Positions 1-11,351 of a stretch of DNA of 64,000 nucleotides are shown here, piece after piece. Below the pieces are notes generated by a model. It did not search any database. It was not told the origin of the DNA and saw only the letters and a program-made list of their open reading frames with translations. The position numbers and the translations under genes were made by a program. Each line of letters opens with the position of its first letter. Positions within the stretch are counted from its first letter, which is position 1. Source of the stretch: Berberis thunbergii (Eukaryota; Streptophyta; Magnoliopsida; Ranunculales; Berberidaceae). The DNA lies in NCBI GenBank assembly GCA_003290165.1, contig QNQO01000548.1:310001-374000 (forward strand), read 5' to 3'.

Positions 1-262
1 TTAGAGCCGTGGCCACTTCTCCACACTTCCACGTGCAACACACGTGCAGTTTAGCAACGGTTCTTGGCCGTGGGGCACTATAGCCACGGTTTGTAGCCGT
101 GGCAAACACACCAACGGTTTAGAACCGTGGCCAAGCCTTTTTTAGCCACGGTTTTAAGCCGTTGGTCATAATAGCCACGGTTTTTGGCCGTGGCAAATAC
201 ACCAACTGTTTAGAGCCGTGGCCACCTCTGTGTAGCTAATCAGGCTTTTTGGAGCGTATGTT
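1..262 (+). repeat. Right terminus of a CACTA element (CACTA-1 family), element body to the left of the window
   Basis: Tandem copies of the palindromic subterminal motif CCACGGTTTTAAGCCGTGG and variants fill this stretch. It aligns along most of its length with the right end of the inner CACTA element (24430-24673), down to the shared tail TGTGTAGCTAATCAGGC. The outermost terminal repeat, TTTTGGTGTAGTG in the good copy, reads TTTTGGAGCGTATG here, so it has decayed. By orientation the rest of the element lies before position 1. Confidence 0.85.
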
Positions 263-700
263 GTTCTGCAGGATTGACTCACCCGTTGCAGTTCTTCTGA
301 CAAGGATCAATGCATAATTGAGACTAACCTGACAGGAATTAGCAATGTAGATCAGAGAATGGTCAAGAAAGAATGCTGAATTGCCACTAGATCAAGCAGA
401 ATTGATAGAAGAAATAAGAGCAGATTGTATTGATAGAAATCGTAGACAATTTGAGTTGTTCAGTCTCCCTATGAGCAGAGCTCAATGTACAAAGTGTTTA
501 CAAAATGAATGAATGTCTGTTTCTCATATTACTCTTCTTATTTATAGACATTGCTAACACAACACTACAATGTATCTAACAGACTTTGTATATAGCACCT
601 AACAGACTTTGTAACACCTAACAGCTCCTCGCAGCTACAGCTCCAGCCCGCACTCTTACTGCCAATTGGGAGCTTAGAGTAAGGGACCATTTAAGGTTTC
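263..700. other. No gene seen; AT-rich flank
   Basis: No coding similarity recognised. A stretch around 520-640 has a TATA-like TTATTTATAGAC and a twice-repeated CTAACAGACTTTGTA, which resembles the U3/R region of a Copia LTR. No matching second copy or terminal dinucleotides were found. Confidence 0.4.
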
Positions 701-1560
701 CATATTCCTGTTTGTGCTGCTTTTAAAGAGAATGAAGAACTACTACCTGTTTGTGCTGCTTCTAGAAGCATCTCTTCTTGAGTCATTCTCTTCTCCTTGC
801 CTTCTTTCTTTTTTTCTTTTTATTGGCTGAGTAATTTAAAAAAAATAGTGGTTGTTAGAACTTGCATATTTTTTACAAAATATCTTTATGAGCATCATAA
901 ATAAGGATTTAACATTAACCACAGTGATGTAGAGGGAAGGAAATGCAGACATGGAAAAAATGAATAGCATAAGTGTGAAAAGACTTAGTAATGCACAATT
1001 ATACGACACAATGTAGCCGAAACTAACCTTCATGGTTGCTTGCATGACCGCTTGTATAGCTTCTCTTTCTGCTTGCCTCACAATGACTAAAGTTCGTGTA
1101 GACTTCCTCACAATTCTTTCACTTTCTAACTCGTCATGATGATCAGAGGAACTAGGCTGCTCTGGAAGGCTTTTCTTCATTTGGAGATTTGTTTAACTTT
1201 GAAAGAACCTTCCTTTTTGTTTTCTTTTTTGTCACAGGCTTTCCTGGATATACTAGACGCTTCTTCTTTGGCTCCCTGATAGACACAGCAGGATCTCAAT
1301 AGCCACCCTTGGTTAAAACTCTAAGTAATGTACAACAGAAGAAGTCAAACCTGACATCTGCATCATTTTCTGCTCCTTCATCTGGCTCAGGTTCCTGATA
1401 TCATGGTGAAAGACAAAGAAAATAAGCAATAGAATACATTGAGTCAGAAAAATGCAACCATAACACAACAGCGGTATACTCACTTCTTCATCAAAGTCAC
1501 TATCAAACACATCAACAGCCTCTCCTTCTTCTTCGTAACTTGTATCATTCTCTTCCTGAA
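700..1560 (-). pseudogene. YL1/SWC2 (SWR1-complex subunit) gene fragment, several exons
   Basis: YL1/SWC2 is the H2A.Z-binding subunit of the SWR1 chromatin-remodelling complex. Four exon-like blocks read on the minus strand in the family's order: an acidic block with VDVFDSDFDEE (about 1486-1557), EPEPDEGAENDADV (about 1348-1396), KKKRLVYPGKPVTKKK running to RKSTRTLVIVRQAEREA (about 1030-1290), and KRMTQEEMLLEAAQTG (about 746-827). The third block has a one-base insertion between KPS and EQPSSSD. The last block has a duplicated 14-base piece, and the C-terminal YL1 domain is missing. The identity rests on several family-specific motifs. It is a non-functional copy, truncated near the CACTA end at the window start. 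Confidence 0.88.
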
Positions 1561-3085
1561 AATTATCAACATCATGAGCACGAAAACATGTGCAAAATAT
1601 CCAACCTTAAATGGTAAGAACTTAATTCTTGCCAAACAAAAATTTCATCTCAACGAATTAGTTTCACTCATTGTTAAAAATGGAAATTCATTCATCATGA
1701 AGCTCTAAATTAGATAAATAGACACTGCAACCAAACTCTGCGCGTCCCTCAGTTTAGTTGCATGCACTCTAGTCCTTTGATCAAGCAGATACCATCTTCT
1801 GGTCAATCAATTCTAACTGATATATTTATAAATAAATAGCTTCTTTCATACCTTCGAAAATGGCTTGAACTTCACCCCAAGCTTGCCTGCAGAAAACTAT
1901 ATACAAGGAGTAACAAATGAGACACTTCAACAGATGCAGAATTTGAAAAACTAGTTTTTCCATTATACGCAGGGGGGTGTAGTAGGGTGGTAATAATAAA
2001 CTACATCACTACAAAACGCTAAAAAACTAACAACAACACAACCAATTGCATTAATGGTGATTAGGGCCACAACATCATATACAAAAGGAAACAAAATGCG
2101 ATAAAAACAGGATATCATTAGTCTTACTAACCAGCCAATGTGCCAAAGACAACCCCAACCTATTATTTCAAATTCATATTATATAAAAAAATGAAATCTG
2201 AAAACACTGTCAAGTAAACAAGTCCATATCGTCAGTACTTCGTACCTTATCAAGTGCAAGGATTTTTGTCCATATGAAAACAAGAATTCGCCTTAATTTG
2301 ATAGTCGTCGATGATTGTTTTCGATGAATCTAACTACAATGTGTGCCCTCAATAATCTCGACTGTCTGCCTTATAGCTCAGTTGGCTTGGTGAATCGCAT
2401 GCAAGCCTCCTTTTTACTGCCAGAGTGACCTTGGCACTGTCAATTGCCATTCCGAGTTGAATATCACCACCCTAGTTCAGATGAGAGGAAAGCTAGAGAT
2501 TAGATGATATCTTGTAATATGTTTAAAATAGTTCCATCTGCAAGACAAAGTCTGCAATAAATCCTACTCCAGAGAACTAAGAGATTAGCATGTCAATTTC
2601 CTATAGACAAAAATAGATACAGTGGTTGTACACATTATGTCAAACTATCAGGGTATGACAGAGTAGATAAATTTATACTACTGAAGTCAAATATTAAGAA
2701 AAGTGGATAGTTTTAACTAACGATGTTTTAATGAATCGGAACAGATAGCAAAGATTACAAAATTATCACTCACTTAAAAACTGATGAAACAATCATGAGA
2801 TAATTTGTTCTTAGTGAATAAAAGAATCACTAAGAATCACTTAAAACCTGAAGCTATAAGGCTGAATTCCAAAGGTAGGGTATGGTCTATAGCCTCAAGG
2901 GTCTAGCTTGACAGGTGTGCAATCAGATTACTCAACAAACAGATGTCTAAGCCAATAACCTTTGTAATAATAATAACTATAATATTTTACCAGGGAAAAC
3001 ACCCATACATCAATACATAACTCTAAATTTGAAAGTAAAATGCTGAGTCACAAGCTGAAGTAGATTACACAATCATTGAGGACTA
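1561..3085. other. No gene recognised
   Basis: AT-rich sequence without a coding block I can identify. It separates the YL1 fragment from the SMR fragment and may hold intron or filler DNA of the same captured cassette. A short segment at 1856-1895 could be another YL1 exon, but the match is too weak to call. Confidence 0.4.
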
Positions 3086-3087
3086 CC

Positions 3088-3785
3088 TTATAGCCTTTAT
3101 CACATCTCTACAGTGCCTCAAGTAAACATCATCGCCACCTTCCCACTCAGGCTCAATAGGAGCAGCTATCAGATTCTGCGAAACAAGACTCACACAGGAG
3201 AAACTATTGGACAGTTCAGTTTCGACCAGGGTTGTCCCACGTGCCTCTCCTGTCTTCGTGTCACAAACAGAGTCCTCAAATACAGACTTCAATGCTGCAA
3301 TATCCACCAAATTTTCTGAAAGAAGACCCTTCCTTGCTTGTTCCATCTCATTGTTACCAAGAGAATCATCAAAAAGAGATCTTTCTTCAAGCTCAGTGTC
3401 TAGAACTAGTTTGATGACTAAGAAATGCATACTACATACAAAAAATATGGAAGACATACCTCCAGCTCGTCATCATTATCTGCTGAAGAATCATCAGATA
3501 CCTCACTAGTCTCTTCTTTCCTCCTTTGGCCAGGTAATGCATCCAACAGTTCTGTTATAGATATGAAGAAAAAAAAACATTCTGCTCAATAACACTAGAA
3601 AAAATTACATAATATCTACAAAACAGGTCACAGAAAAATGCATATATAGGTGTGAAGCTGATAAGAAATCATGGAAGATTGATGAATTACCTCTGTGGCC
3701 TTTCACAGCTTTTGGGTCTTTATTTTCCTTAGTAACGCCAAAAACATCAAAGCATAGGTCTTTCATTGATGTTGAGACCTATAAT
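3088..3785 (-). pseudogene. N-terminal fragment of a plant SMR/DUF1771-domain protein
   Basis: Three minus-strand exon-like blocks: about 3690-3785 (MKDLCFDVFGVTKEN), about 3462-3550 (ELLDALPGQRRKEETSEVSD), and about 3088-3412, which ends in EPEWEGGDDVYLRHCRDVI. The last motif resembles the start of DUF1771 (usually YLRHRKDAI) in plant small-MutS-related proteins of the At5g58720 type. The intron between the second and third blocks starts GTATGT and ends TAG. The DUF1771 domain breaks off just after its start and the catalytic SMR domain is absent. It lies between YL1 and myosin fragments in the same orientation. Identity is moderately sure and comes from remembered family motifs. Confidence 0.7.
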
Positions 3786-4199
3786 TGTAGTTCAAATAAC
3801 AATATCAATGAAATTGAAAAGAAAAAAAATTAGATTACAAGACAGAAAGAATAAGAATATCATTCGTAATAATTTGATGCTTGTCTTACACTTTTAAATT
3901 CAGATTCTGACGATGCTCATGTATTACCTGCTCTCACCTCCAAAATGCAGTCCCTTTCATCTGCATCATCCTTAGGAAGCATGGACATGGAGAGGGAAGT
4001 GAGTATGAAGCAATATTAATTTAAATAAATAGACCTACAATGAAGAACAATGGATAATTAATCAGTCATTACAATATAATAGAAAATGCATCAAAAGAAA
4101 ATTACTAATTAAGAATGTGGGATAATCAGTAAATGATAAATAGTTTACATACAAGGAAAAGGCATAGAGAAACAAAACAGTGAATGGGGAGAAATCTAT

Positions 4200-4730
4200 T
4201 GATTGCTCTGTCAGTGAAGGGTGAGTGCCATATTTGTCATCCCAGTACATTGTGTTGTATGTTGAGTACCTGAAAAGGCAGGGGATAAAGAGGAAAGGTC
4301 ATCCTGGAAGAAGCAAAATAATATTGTTTTAAGATTTGGAGTTTATAGTGGAGTCACCCACCGGGCAGAGTTCTTTTGTTATTTCATTCAAGGTCTTTTT
4401 GGGCTTCTGATGTATGACCTAAAGTCCCAGAAATTAAACAGAGGATTAGGCTAATACTAAAATGAAAATAATGCACTACTGAAACATAAAACATGTTTGT
4501 CTAAATCGCACCAGGAAACCAACTACTTGTTTGATATGCCTTAATTCCTCCCAAGCCGAGCCTCCATAATGTACATATTTTGACATTAGAAGTTTGCAAA
4601 ATAATTGCTGAAAAAATAGGGTATGGATTCAAACTGACCTCTTCAGTGGCAGTAATACACCATTGCTCCAACTCAGATAACCCTGCTTTTACATACTCTT
4701 CGTTGTTGAATGAACATCACTCGCGACGCA
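4200..4730 (-). pseudogene. Class XI myosin C-terminal (dilute/cargo-binding) exon fragments
   Basis: Plant class XI myosins move organelles on actin. Their C-terminal dilute domain binds cargo adaptors. Blocks on the minus strand follow the order of that domain: NNEEYVKAGLSELEQW (about 4636-4712), YGGSAWEELRHIKQVVGFLV (about 4505-4570), HQKPKKTLNEITKELCPV (about 4362-4418) and MYWDDKYGTH (about 4204-4253). Each block is separated by intron-like AT-rich DNA. The motor, IQ motifs and most of the tail are absent. The fragment shares orientation with the SMR and YL1 fragments downstream of it, so all three may belong to one captured cassette. Confidence 0.87.
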
Positions 4731-4929
4731 AAAGAAGGCTGTGAAATGGTAATAGGAATAGAATTATTGAATCAATAGTCTATTTCATTACAATAAATTA
4801 TGTTACAATTTGATGTATTGGAGATTCAAGAACAGAAATCTGTTGAATAGTTGAGCATTAACGAATGAGAATAACTGCGTAAACACCTTGCGGACTAAGA
4901 ATGGGGTAACCTGTAAGAAGTAAGATGTA

Positions 4930-5010
4930 AGAGAATGATAGCATTCTCAGTAAAATGAGTATCACCAAGAGAATGATAGCACTCTCAGTAAAATGAGAAT
5001 CACCACATTT
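4930..5010. repeat. Short tandem duplication, unit about 40 bp
   Basis: Two copies of a unit beginning AGAGAATGATAGCA and ending AATGAGTATCACC / AATGAGAATCACC follow each other. They differ at a few positions. Confidence 0.8.
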
Positions 5011-5470
5011 TCATTATTTTTAGAATTTCAGAACTCACATAATTGGCTCTCAGTGTCTTTAAAGAATTTCAGAGCAAGATTCTGTAGTTGTGCTTCCTGA
5101 CTTTGAGATAGTTCAGTGCAAGATTTTGTCCATGTGATCCTACATATACGATCAAATGAATTAATTCATAAGTTTTTTCCTGTTTTTTTTATTCAGAGCG
5201 TAGACTCCATGAAACAAGGGGGCAATTTACCTTAAAATGAACAATCACATGCCCGTAGTTGTAACTATCAATCATCAAGTTCCACATGATTTTTACACCA
5301 TACGAAGAAATCACCAACGTCCAAATCCCCCATCATGTCTCCTTTTGGATCACTCTTGTAAAGTTTCACCTCAGTCATATATTTGAAGCATAAGGAAAGT
5401 CTGATATCTGTTGCAGGGTTCAATGATCCATGGCAATCGCAAGAGAATCGATGGATATGATCTACAACCT
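5011..5470 (-). other. Exon-like open blocks, not identified
   Basis: Two minus-strand blocks look coding but I do not recognise them: one at about 5040-5150 (contains SQEAQLQNLALKFFKDTE) and one at about 5268-5400 (contains DPKGDMMGDLDVGDFFVWC). They sit between the myosin fragment and the CACTA transposase remnant and share their orientation. Confidence 0.35.
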
Positions 5471-5489
5471 CTATTGCTATCGCAATGAC

Positions 5490-6905
5490 ATTCTTATGTC
5501 AATCACAAACTTTGTAAGTCATTGACACTGAAGGAACATGATTGCTTGGAGAAGGAAACCTCGCAACACCTTGAGAAGATGGTGGTAATGGAGATGGAGG
5601 TAATGGATTTTCTGGTTGCCTTGTCGATTGTGCACGGGATGAAGGTGTATCTTCAGTTCTTTGTGTCCCTCCTTGTGTTCCCTCACTTGTTGATGGTCTC
5701 ACATAAGTTCCATTTTCAAGTCTCTCTCGTATCCATTGAACATTTTCTTCCAATCTATCATATTTTTCGCTAATTTTTTTTACTTCCAATGTTTTATCCA
5801 AATGCAATGAACGAGCGGGAAGTGAAGCATCATACTTCCTTTTAGAGACGGTGGTTCCAATACAACGAGCACGTCCCTTTTCTTCTTGGCCAAACACTTG
5901 GCTTAGAGGATCATTATCAATAGTGAGGTCAGTGGTACCCTAGGTTGAAGATTCTTGCAAGGCGGCCTTTTTTGGTTTAACTTGTTATTTCAAAAGAATG
6001 AAAAAATAAAATAAATCAGGACACAAATAATATTCAAACAACTACAAAGTAAATTAAGAATTGTGTATAAAATACATCGTTGGGCACATACCATATATAG
6101 TTCAGCACCATGCGTGGGTTTTCCATCCTTTTTCGTGTGACAAGCAATCCATATATCAGTGTGTGTGACTGGTTCCCCATCAGGGTTCTCCCAACCTATA
6201 TACTTGAAAGATTAGTCTCGGCCTATATAGTTAAATGGTTATTATTGTACTAGTAGCTACAAACTCAATTACCATTTCATACTCCACTTCTGCAGCACTA
6301 TTTTGGCCACCCCCCCCCCCCCCCCCCATACATACTTTGAACCCTTTTTGTTTTTGGCATTTTGGGCTCTAATTGCCTTCACTTCAGGGGTGCTCTCATA
6401 GTGAACAAACTTCTTCCAATTCTCATCTCTTACACCATTTGGAACATGCTTTTCTTGTTCCTCAATGGTAGGATACTTATCCAAATAGTCCTTCCTAAGA
6501 TCTGCCTTGAACCTTCTGAAATATTCTGGCATTTTCAAATGCACACTCCTTTTCACATAATTTGGGATGTCGTATTCATACTGCAAATAAGCCATTGAGA
6601 TATAAGTTGACAATAAAATAAGATATTATGAAAATCAATGATGTAAAGTCTCACCTTGAGGCCATTCTACACATCCTCTTTGTAGTTGTCAGTAACATGG
6701 TGCCAACCTTTGAATTTCATGGGCACAAGGGTTTCAACAAGCTTTCCAATATGTTTATTGAAATTTCTAACACCAGGTCCAACTGCTAAACCATGGACAT
6801 TGAACTGTATGGTCTTTTTAACTTCACTGTCATCATTTGTAGATGTAGTGACATCATTGGTGGAGAGATTGCCGCGAGTACTACCCATTTCTATCAATGA
6901 CATTA
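5490..6905 (-). pseudogene. Ptta/En-Spm-type CACTA transposase gene, decayed
   Basis: Minus-strand blocks match the plant Ptta/En-Spm transposase family. In order they are QFNVHGLAVGPGVRNF (in 6667-6903), VPNGVRDENWKKFVHYEST (in 6330-6580), GEPVTHTDIWIACHTKKDG (about 6079-6180) and a C-terminal coiled-coil-like part (5499-5897). That last part has DPLSQVFGQEEKGRARCIGT followed by a Pro/Ser-rich tail. An uninterrupted run of 18 C at 6310-6327 shifts the frame in the middle, and stop codons separate the blocks, so this copy cannot encode an intact protein. In En/Spm-like elements this is one of two genes needed for transposition. Its presence suggests that region 1 derives from a CACTA element whose own termini I cannot place. 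Confidence 0.78.
6310..6327. repeat. Homopolymer C run, 18 bp
   Basis: Eighteen consecutive C inside the transposase reading frame. Runs this long are error-prone in sequencing, so the exact length is uncertain. Confidence 0.9.
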
Positions 6906-7168
6906 TAGATATTAACCATTATCAAACAAAAAGAAATAAGAAACAACTATATACACTACATTTATAGATAGTTTCCTACCACAACATATCACTACAAATA
7001 GATTTTTATAAAGCATTGGAAAAGCCAATCTGAATACTTAGCTACAAAGCTTCCATTTCCCAACTCAAAAGTCAAAATAAGAAACAAAGACAAAATAATT
7101 GGTCTTAACCAAAGAGGATGACTAAAATAGCATTATAAATGCATCAAAAAATATTGTAGCATAGTCAA

Positions 7169-7408
7169 TTAAAATTCCAGTAAGCTCTTCAGGTTGGGGT
7201 TGTCTTTCAAGATGCTTTGATACACAGTGGGAGTTTCCTTTTTATCGACATTAGTGTTCAAGCCTCTTTGAGTATGTAGAACTACATGCCACCCGTCATT
7301 TGATTGATCTTTCGAATAAAATACCCCACTTGCTTCTTGAGCTAAAATGAATGGATCCTCTTCCACCTTTCTGTTGGCAAAGGAATAAGTTTTTGTCACT
7401 TCGTTCAA
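7169..7408 (-). pseudogene. DUF4216-like C-terminal fragment of a CACTA Tnp2-type protein
   Basis: A 79-residue minus-strand reading frame contains DPFILAQEASGVFYSKDQS followed by DGWHVVLHTQRG. This pattern resembles the DUF4216 region at the C-terminus of plant CACTA Tnp2 transposases (PFILA..A.QVFY..D....W.VV). The catalytic transposase domain is absent. The frame stops at about 7405, directly at the junction with Copia-1 coding sequence, so this is a truncation boundary. The assignment is from the pattern only. Confidence 0.6.
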
Positions 7409-8449
7409 TCTCGAGCACTAGGAAGTGTATTAGTTCTCCTAGCTTGTTTATTTGGAATCGAACTGCCAAGTTTCTTCATACTATTCAGATTTCTTCTTTG
7501 TTATCTTCAATGACAATTAGATCATTTACGTAAACTAGCACTATTGCTAGTTTGCCTTATTGAGATTTGATAAATAAGCTTGAGTTTACATGTGCAATTG
7601 AGTACTCATTTTGAACTAAGAACTTCGTTATCTTCCCATACCAGACTCTTGGTGCTTGATTCAATCCATATAATGTCTTCTTTAGCTTGCAGACATAATT
7701 TTGTTGGGCTTTACTCTCAAACCCTCTAGGCTATTCTATGTAGATTTCTCGGTCAACTTCTCCATGCAGAAATGCATTCTTCACATCCATCTGCCATAAT
7801 TTTCAAGATTTGTTTGCTGCTAGTGCAAGTAGGAACCTGACTGTAGTGATCTTAGCTACTGAGATGAATGTTTCATCGTAGTCCATTCCATACTGTTGTG
7901 AGAACCTGCGACTTACCAATTGAGCCTTTTATATATCTTTCTATCAAGCCATCAGGACGAGTTTTATCTTGTAGACCCATCTTCATGATATTGGCTTCAC
8001 ATCTTTGGGTTTTGATACTAAGTCCCAAGTTTGATTTTGCTTCAGAGCTTGGATTTCTTCTTCCATCGCATTTTGCTACTCCATGCTCTGAGATGCTTCT
8101 TCAAATGTTGCGGGTTATTTATTGTTGTCTTGTTCAACCACGACATTTGCATACTTTGGATTATATTTGCGTTGTCTGGTTGACCTTCTCAGTTGTTTCT
8201 CTGAATCTTCATGACTGTCTTGATCTTCTTCTGGTGTTTTTCCATGTACACACTTGTTGTTTTCGGCGAGTTGAGCTCTATTTCTTCTTCACCTTTTGCA
8301 GGTGTTGACTCAATTTCATGCATTTCTTCTTCTAGACTTTTGGAATCTGGCAGTAGTAGTTGTTGTGTAGACCACCATGATGAAGCTTCATCGAACACCA
8401 CGTTTTTTGATGTGTAGCAGTGCCTAGTGGTAGGATCGCAACATTTCCA

Positions 8450-8785
8450 TCATTTCCTTTGATTGTCGTATACCACATAGATGCAACGAATCACCTTCTT
8501 TTCAAACTTGCTTCCCAGGTGATCAAGTGCGAACACGTGACACACACATCTGAAAACTCGAAAGTGACTCCCTATGGGTTTAGTATTCCATAACTTCTGG
8601 AAGGGTGAAACAAACCCTAACTTTGCTTGTGGCAACCTGTTGATAACATGGGCTGCAATCTTCATACACTCGGCTAAAAAATGACTTGGCACATTCTTGG
8701 CATGCAACATGCTTGCCAAATGTTGGTTTTTCCTTTAAGCTATTCCAATTTGTTGTGGAATGCTTGGACATGTTAGTTGTCTCCA
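8450..8785 (-). pseudogene. Copia-1 integrase C-terminal part
   Basis: Contains RRQLTCPSIPQQ near its upstream edge, then HLASMLHAKNVPSHFLAE and AHVINRLPQ, the segment following the DDE core in plant Copia integrases. The line after PSIPQQ has a TAG stop (about 8740). The upstream half of the integrase is found at 10197-10320, separated by a 1.4-kb insertion. Confidence 0.88.
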
Positions 8786-10196
8786 GGGATGACAACGGAG
8801 CGAATTTGGCAAATCCATCCACACCTCGCTGGTGATAGCAAATCTCTAAATCTGCTCTGAATATCCGTTTATACAATTTTACAAAAACCATCCCCACTCC
8901 AGACGGATTGACGGATATCCGTTAAAAAACGGAACAAAATAAAAAAGTGTCGATTCTTCTAAAAAAAAAAAAAAAAAACTTGTCTTCTCTGATTTCTATG
9001 GTGAATCCCTTGGGGATTGAACAAGCTTTGTGGGAATCAATGGATAACAACTTTACCCTCTCCATGGGATTTGGTTTCAAAATGCATAAAAGTTTCACAA
9101 GGAGCTGAGATTTACATTTAGAATTTCAACAAAAAATCAACACATTTGATATTTTGTGGATAATAATGCTAAATAGATTCTCCTATTGTTAATTCTCTAA
9201 ACAATCTAGGGTAAAGCTGATTGTTTTTTGCTTAATCTGAAATCAGAAAAACCTGAGATTATATGGCTACATATTTAAAAAAGATCAAAGTGATTAGTTT
9301 AAAAAATAATAAAATCTACGGTAACATCATCAAAATTAATGAAATGGAAAAAAAAAATAATGACATAATGATATGTTTCTCTCACTGTTCTCTTGGTTCT
9401 CCCTCAATAAACGTGAGTTAATGCCATATAAACCATGAATCATATTCATTTCCATTGAAGAAGCAAACTATCCTCTTCCACGAGCATCATGAAAGAAACT
9501 TGAATTTCTATTTGAGATAGGATCAATCATCTTCGACAAGTTGATTTTGACCCTAAAACGAATGTGTGTATCTTGGCGCAAGAAGAAACCAAGTAAAGAG
9601 TTCAAAATACTGCGACTACTATGAGGGAGAATCAGAGCTTCAGATGTGAGACACAGATCTTGGACTCTGCTTCTTACTCTGTGGCAATGGATCTGCAACT
9701 CTGTGGCAATGGATCTGCAACTCTGTGGCGACGGTCGATGGAAGAGAGGGTCAGAGGGGTGGTTGAAGACAGTGATAACTTTCAATTTCTCACTTTGTGT
9801 TTTGTTTTAGGTTTGTGTGTATGAAGACGAAGTGTGGTCAGATCTTGTGTGGAGGAGGGCAGAGGGTGGATGAGGTGGTGGTGTGGTCTGATCTACCATG
9901 GAGGATGGAGAGGAGGGTGAAGGAAGTGGCAGAGTGGTCTGATCTGCGTGGAGGATGAAGGAGGGTTGAGGAGAGGTATTGGTGGTCTGATTTTTCGCAA
10001 ATGAGAAAGATAGATCGGGTAGGGTTAGGTTTTTTTTTTCATTCTAAGGGTTAAGGGTAGTTCAGTAAATTTCATATATATACGGATATCCGTGGGGTGG
10101 ATATGGCCAAATCTGTATCCGCCCCGAATATTTGACTGATATTGTTTGGATATCCATATTCGCCCTGAAATCCATTTAGGCACATCCAAAACTGCC
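8786..10196. mobile_element. Unclassified 1.4-kb insertion inside the Copia-1 integrase
   Basis: The Copia integrase breaks off at HTDNG (about 10200) and resumes at RRQLTCPS (about 8785). The DNA between is foreign to it. Both ends carry related inverted sequence: GGATGACAACGGAGCGAATT near 8788 and CGCCCTGAAATCC near 10160, with GATATCCGT motifs facing inward at both sides (about 8910 and 10082). The left end reads CAGGG and the right end CCCTG, which would fit a hAT-like element. I found no matching target duplication. The interior (8940-10020) has GGTCTGATCT-rich repeats and no recognised gene. Confidence 0.55.
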
Positions 10197-10480
10197 CCAT
10201 TATCAGTATGCTGGCATTTAATCTTCTTTCCTACTTTACTTTCAATCTTCTTATTAAATTCCTTAAATATATTGAGGACTTCTGATTTTTCCTTCAAAAA
10301 TTAAACCCACACGTACCATGAAAAGTCGTCAATAAAGGTCACCATGTAAAACATCCCACTTATTGATGTTTGTTTTACTCAGCCAAACACATCTGAGTGG
10401 ATGAGTTGCAACGGTTCCTTGGCCCTAAATTTTGACTCTTGATAGGGCAGTTGATGAGCTTTTCCATACTGGCACCCAGC
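10025..10480 (-). pseudogene. Copia-1 integrase core N-part
   Basis: The frame MKEKSEVLNIFKEF..KKIKCQHTDNG corresponds to the segment around the second catalytic Asp of Copia integrase (DNG). Upstream, at 10320-10440, the conserved region before it appears in a shifted frame, with a TFHGTCG-like remnant of DDFSWYVW. Frame changes and stops show decay. Confidence 0.85.
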
Positions 10481-11351
10481 TTACACGGTTTCTCCTCGTA
10501 TATCCAGGTGAGGCAGACCCTTCAACATTAATTTGCTCATCATCATCTTCAACTTCTGATAGCTAACATGCCCTAGCCTCGCGTGCTACAAATCAGCAGT
10601 TTCACTGCGTCGAGTCTTATCTACATATGTTGATTCTGCGGACATCACGTAGATAGACTCTAACTTCCGTCCCTTCATGATGGGTGTACCTGATGGCTTT
10701 AGGCTTTGTGACGCCGGGCAAAATAGCGATTATTCTGCAGGCTAATAGCACTAGATAATTGACAGGAAAGAACACAAGATGATAGCCCAAAACACAGAGA
10801 AATATCTCTAATGTCAATTCAAAATTATGCAAATAAAAAACTGTCTCTAAATTAGCCCACAAGCCGGGCTTTATAGCTAAAACTCATTATTAGAATTTTA
10901 CCAAAAAAATGGCAATTTTCAATAATCATACTAAGAGGAAATACGTAATTAAATAAGTAATCTGCTAAAAATGTGGCCCAAATTGGGTCTAAAATCTCTT
11001 CCTAAACGGTAAAAGAAATATTACCTAAAAGAAAAAAGTAACTCCTAAAAAGAAACTGCCTATTTCTAAAAGAAAAATATAAAATAAAATACTAAAATAA
11101 CAAGTAGTCCATTCCTTAAAAAAAATAATGTCTAACCCTAAAAGGAAACTAAAAATACTCCTAGTTATAACTTTGAGAGCAAATTAGGAACCCTAGAAAC
11201 CAAATTAGGAACCTTAGAAATCCAAATTATGAACCCTAGAAATTCTCCTGCATCACTTTGGTACACTTTAACATCTTCCAGCCCGAACACCACATAGTTG
11301 CTAGATGTTGTTAATTGTGATACTGACAATACATTTTTCTTTATGCCTAGA

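Larger units (their letters stand above)
7405..11351 (-). mobile_element. Copia-1 retrotransposon, pol part (continues at 29938)
   Basis: Minus-strand Ty1/copia pol remnant. From right to left: GAG-pre-integrase and integrase N-part (10025-11351), integrase C-part (8450-8785), and reverse transcriptase (about 7405-8130). The RT has EEEIQALKQNQTWDLVSKP and an active-site box YVNDL where YVDD is the family norm. Stops and frameshifts are frequent, and the RNase H and 3' LTR are missing beyond 7405. The right edge is cut by the outer CACTA element and the 5' half resumes at 29938. The reading frame is exactly continuous across the two flanks when one AGA copy is removed. Confidence 0.9.

Noticed and set aside
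1..262. Regularly spaced repeats that could suggest a CRISPR-like array (also at other CACTA ends)
   Set aside because: Palindromic transposon subterminal motifs in a plant genome, with no unique spacers of fixed length.
2368..2440. tRNA-like A-box TAGCTCAGTTGG
   Set aside because: No B-box, no acceptor stem or cloverleaf can be drawn. Possibly chance or a SINE remnant.
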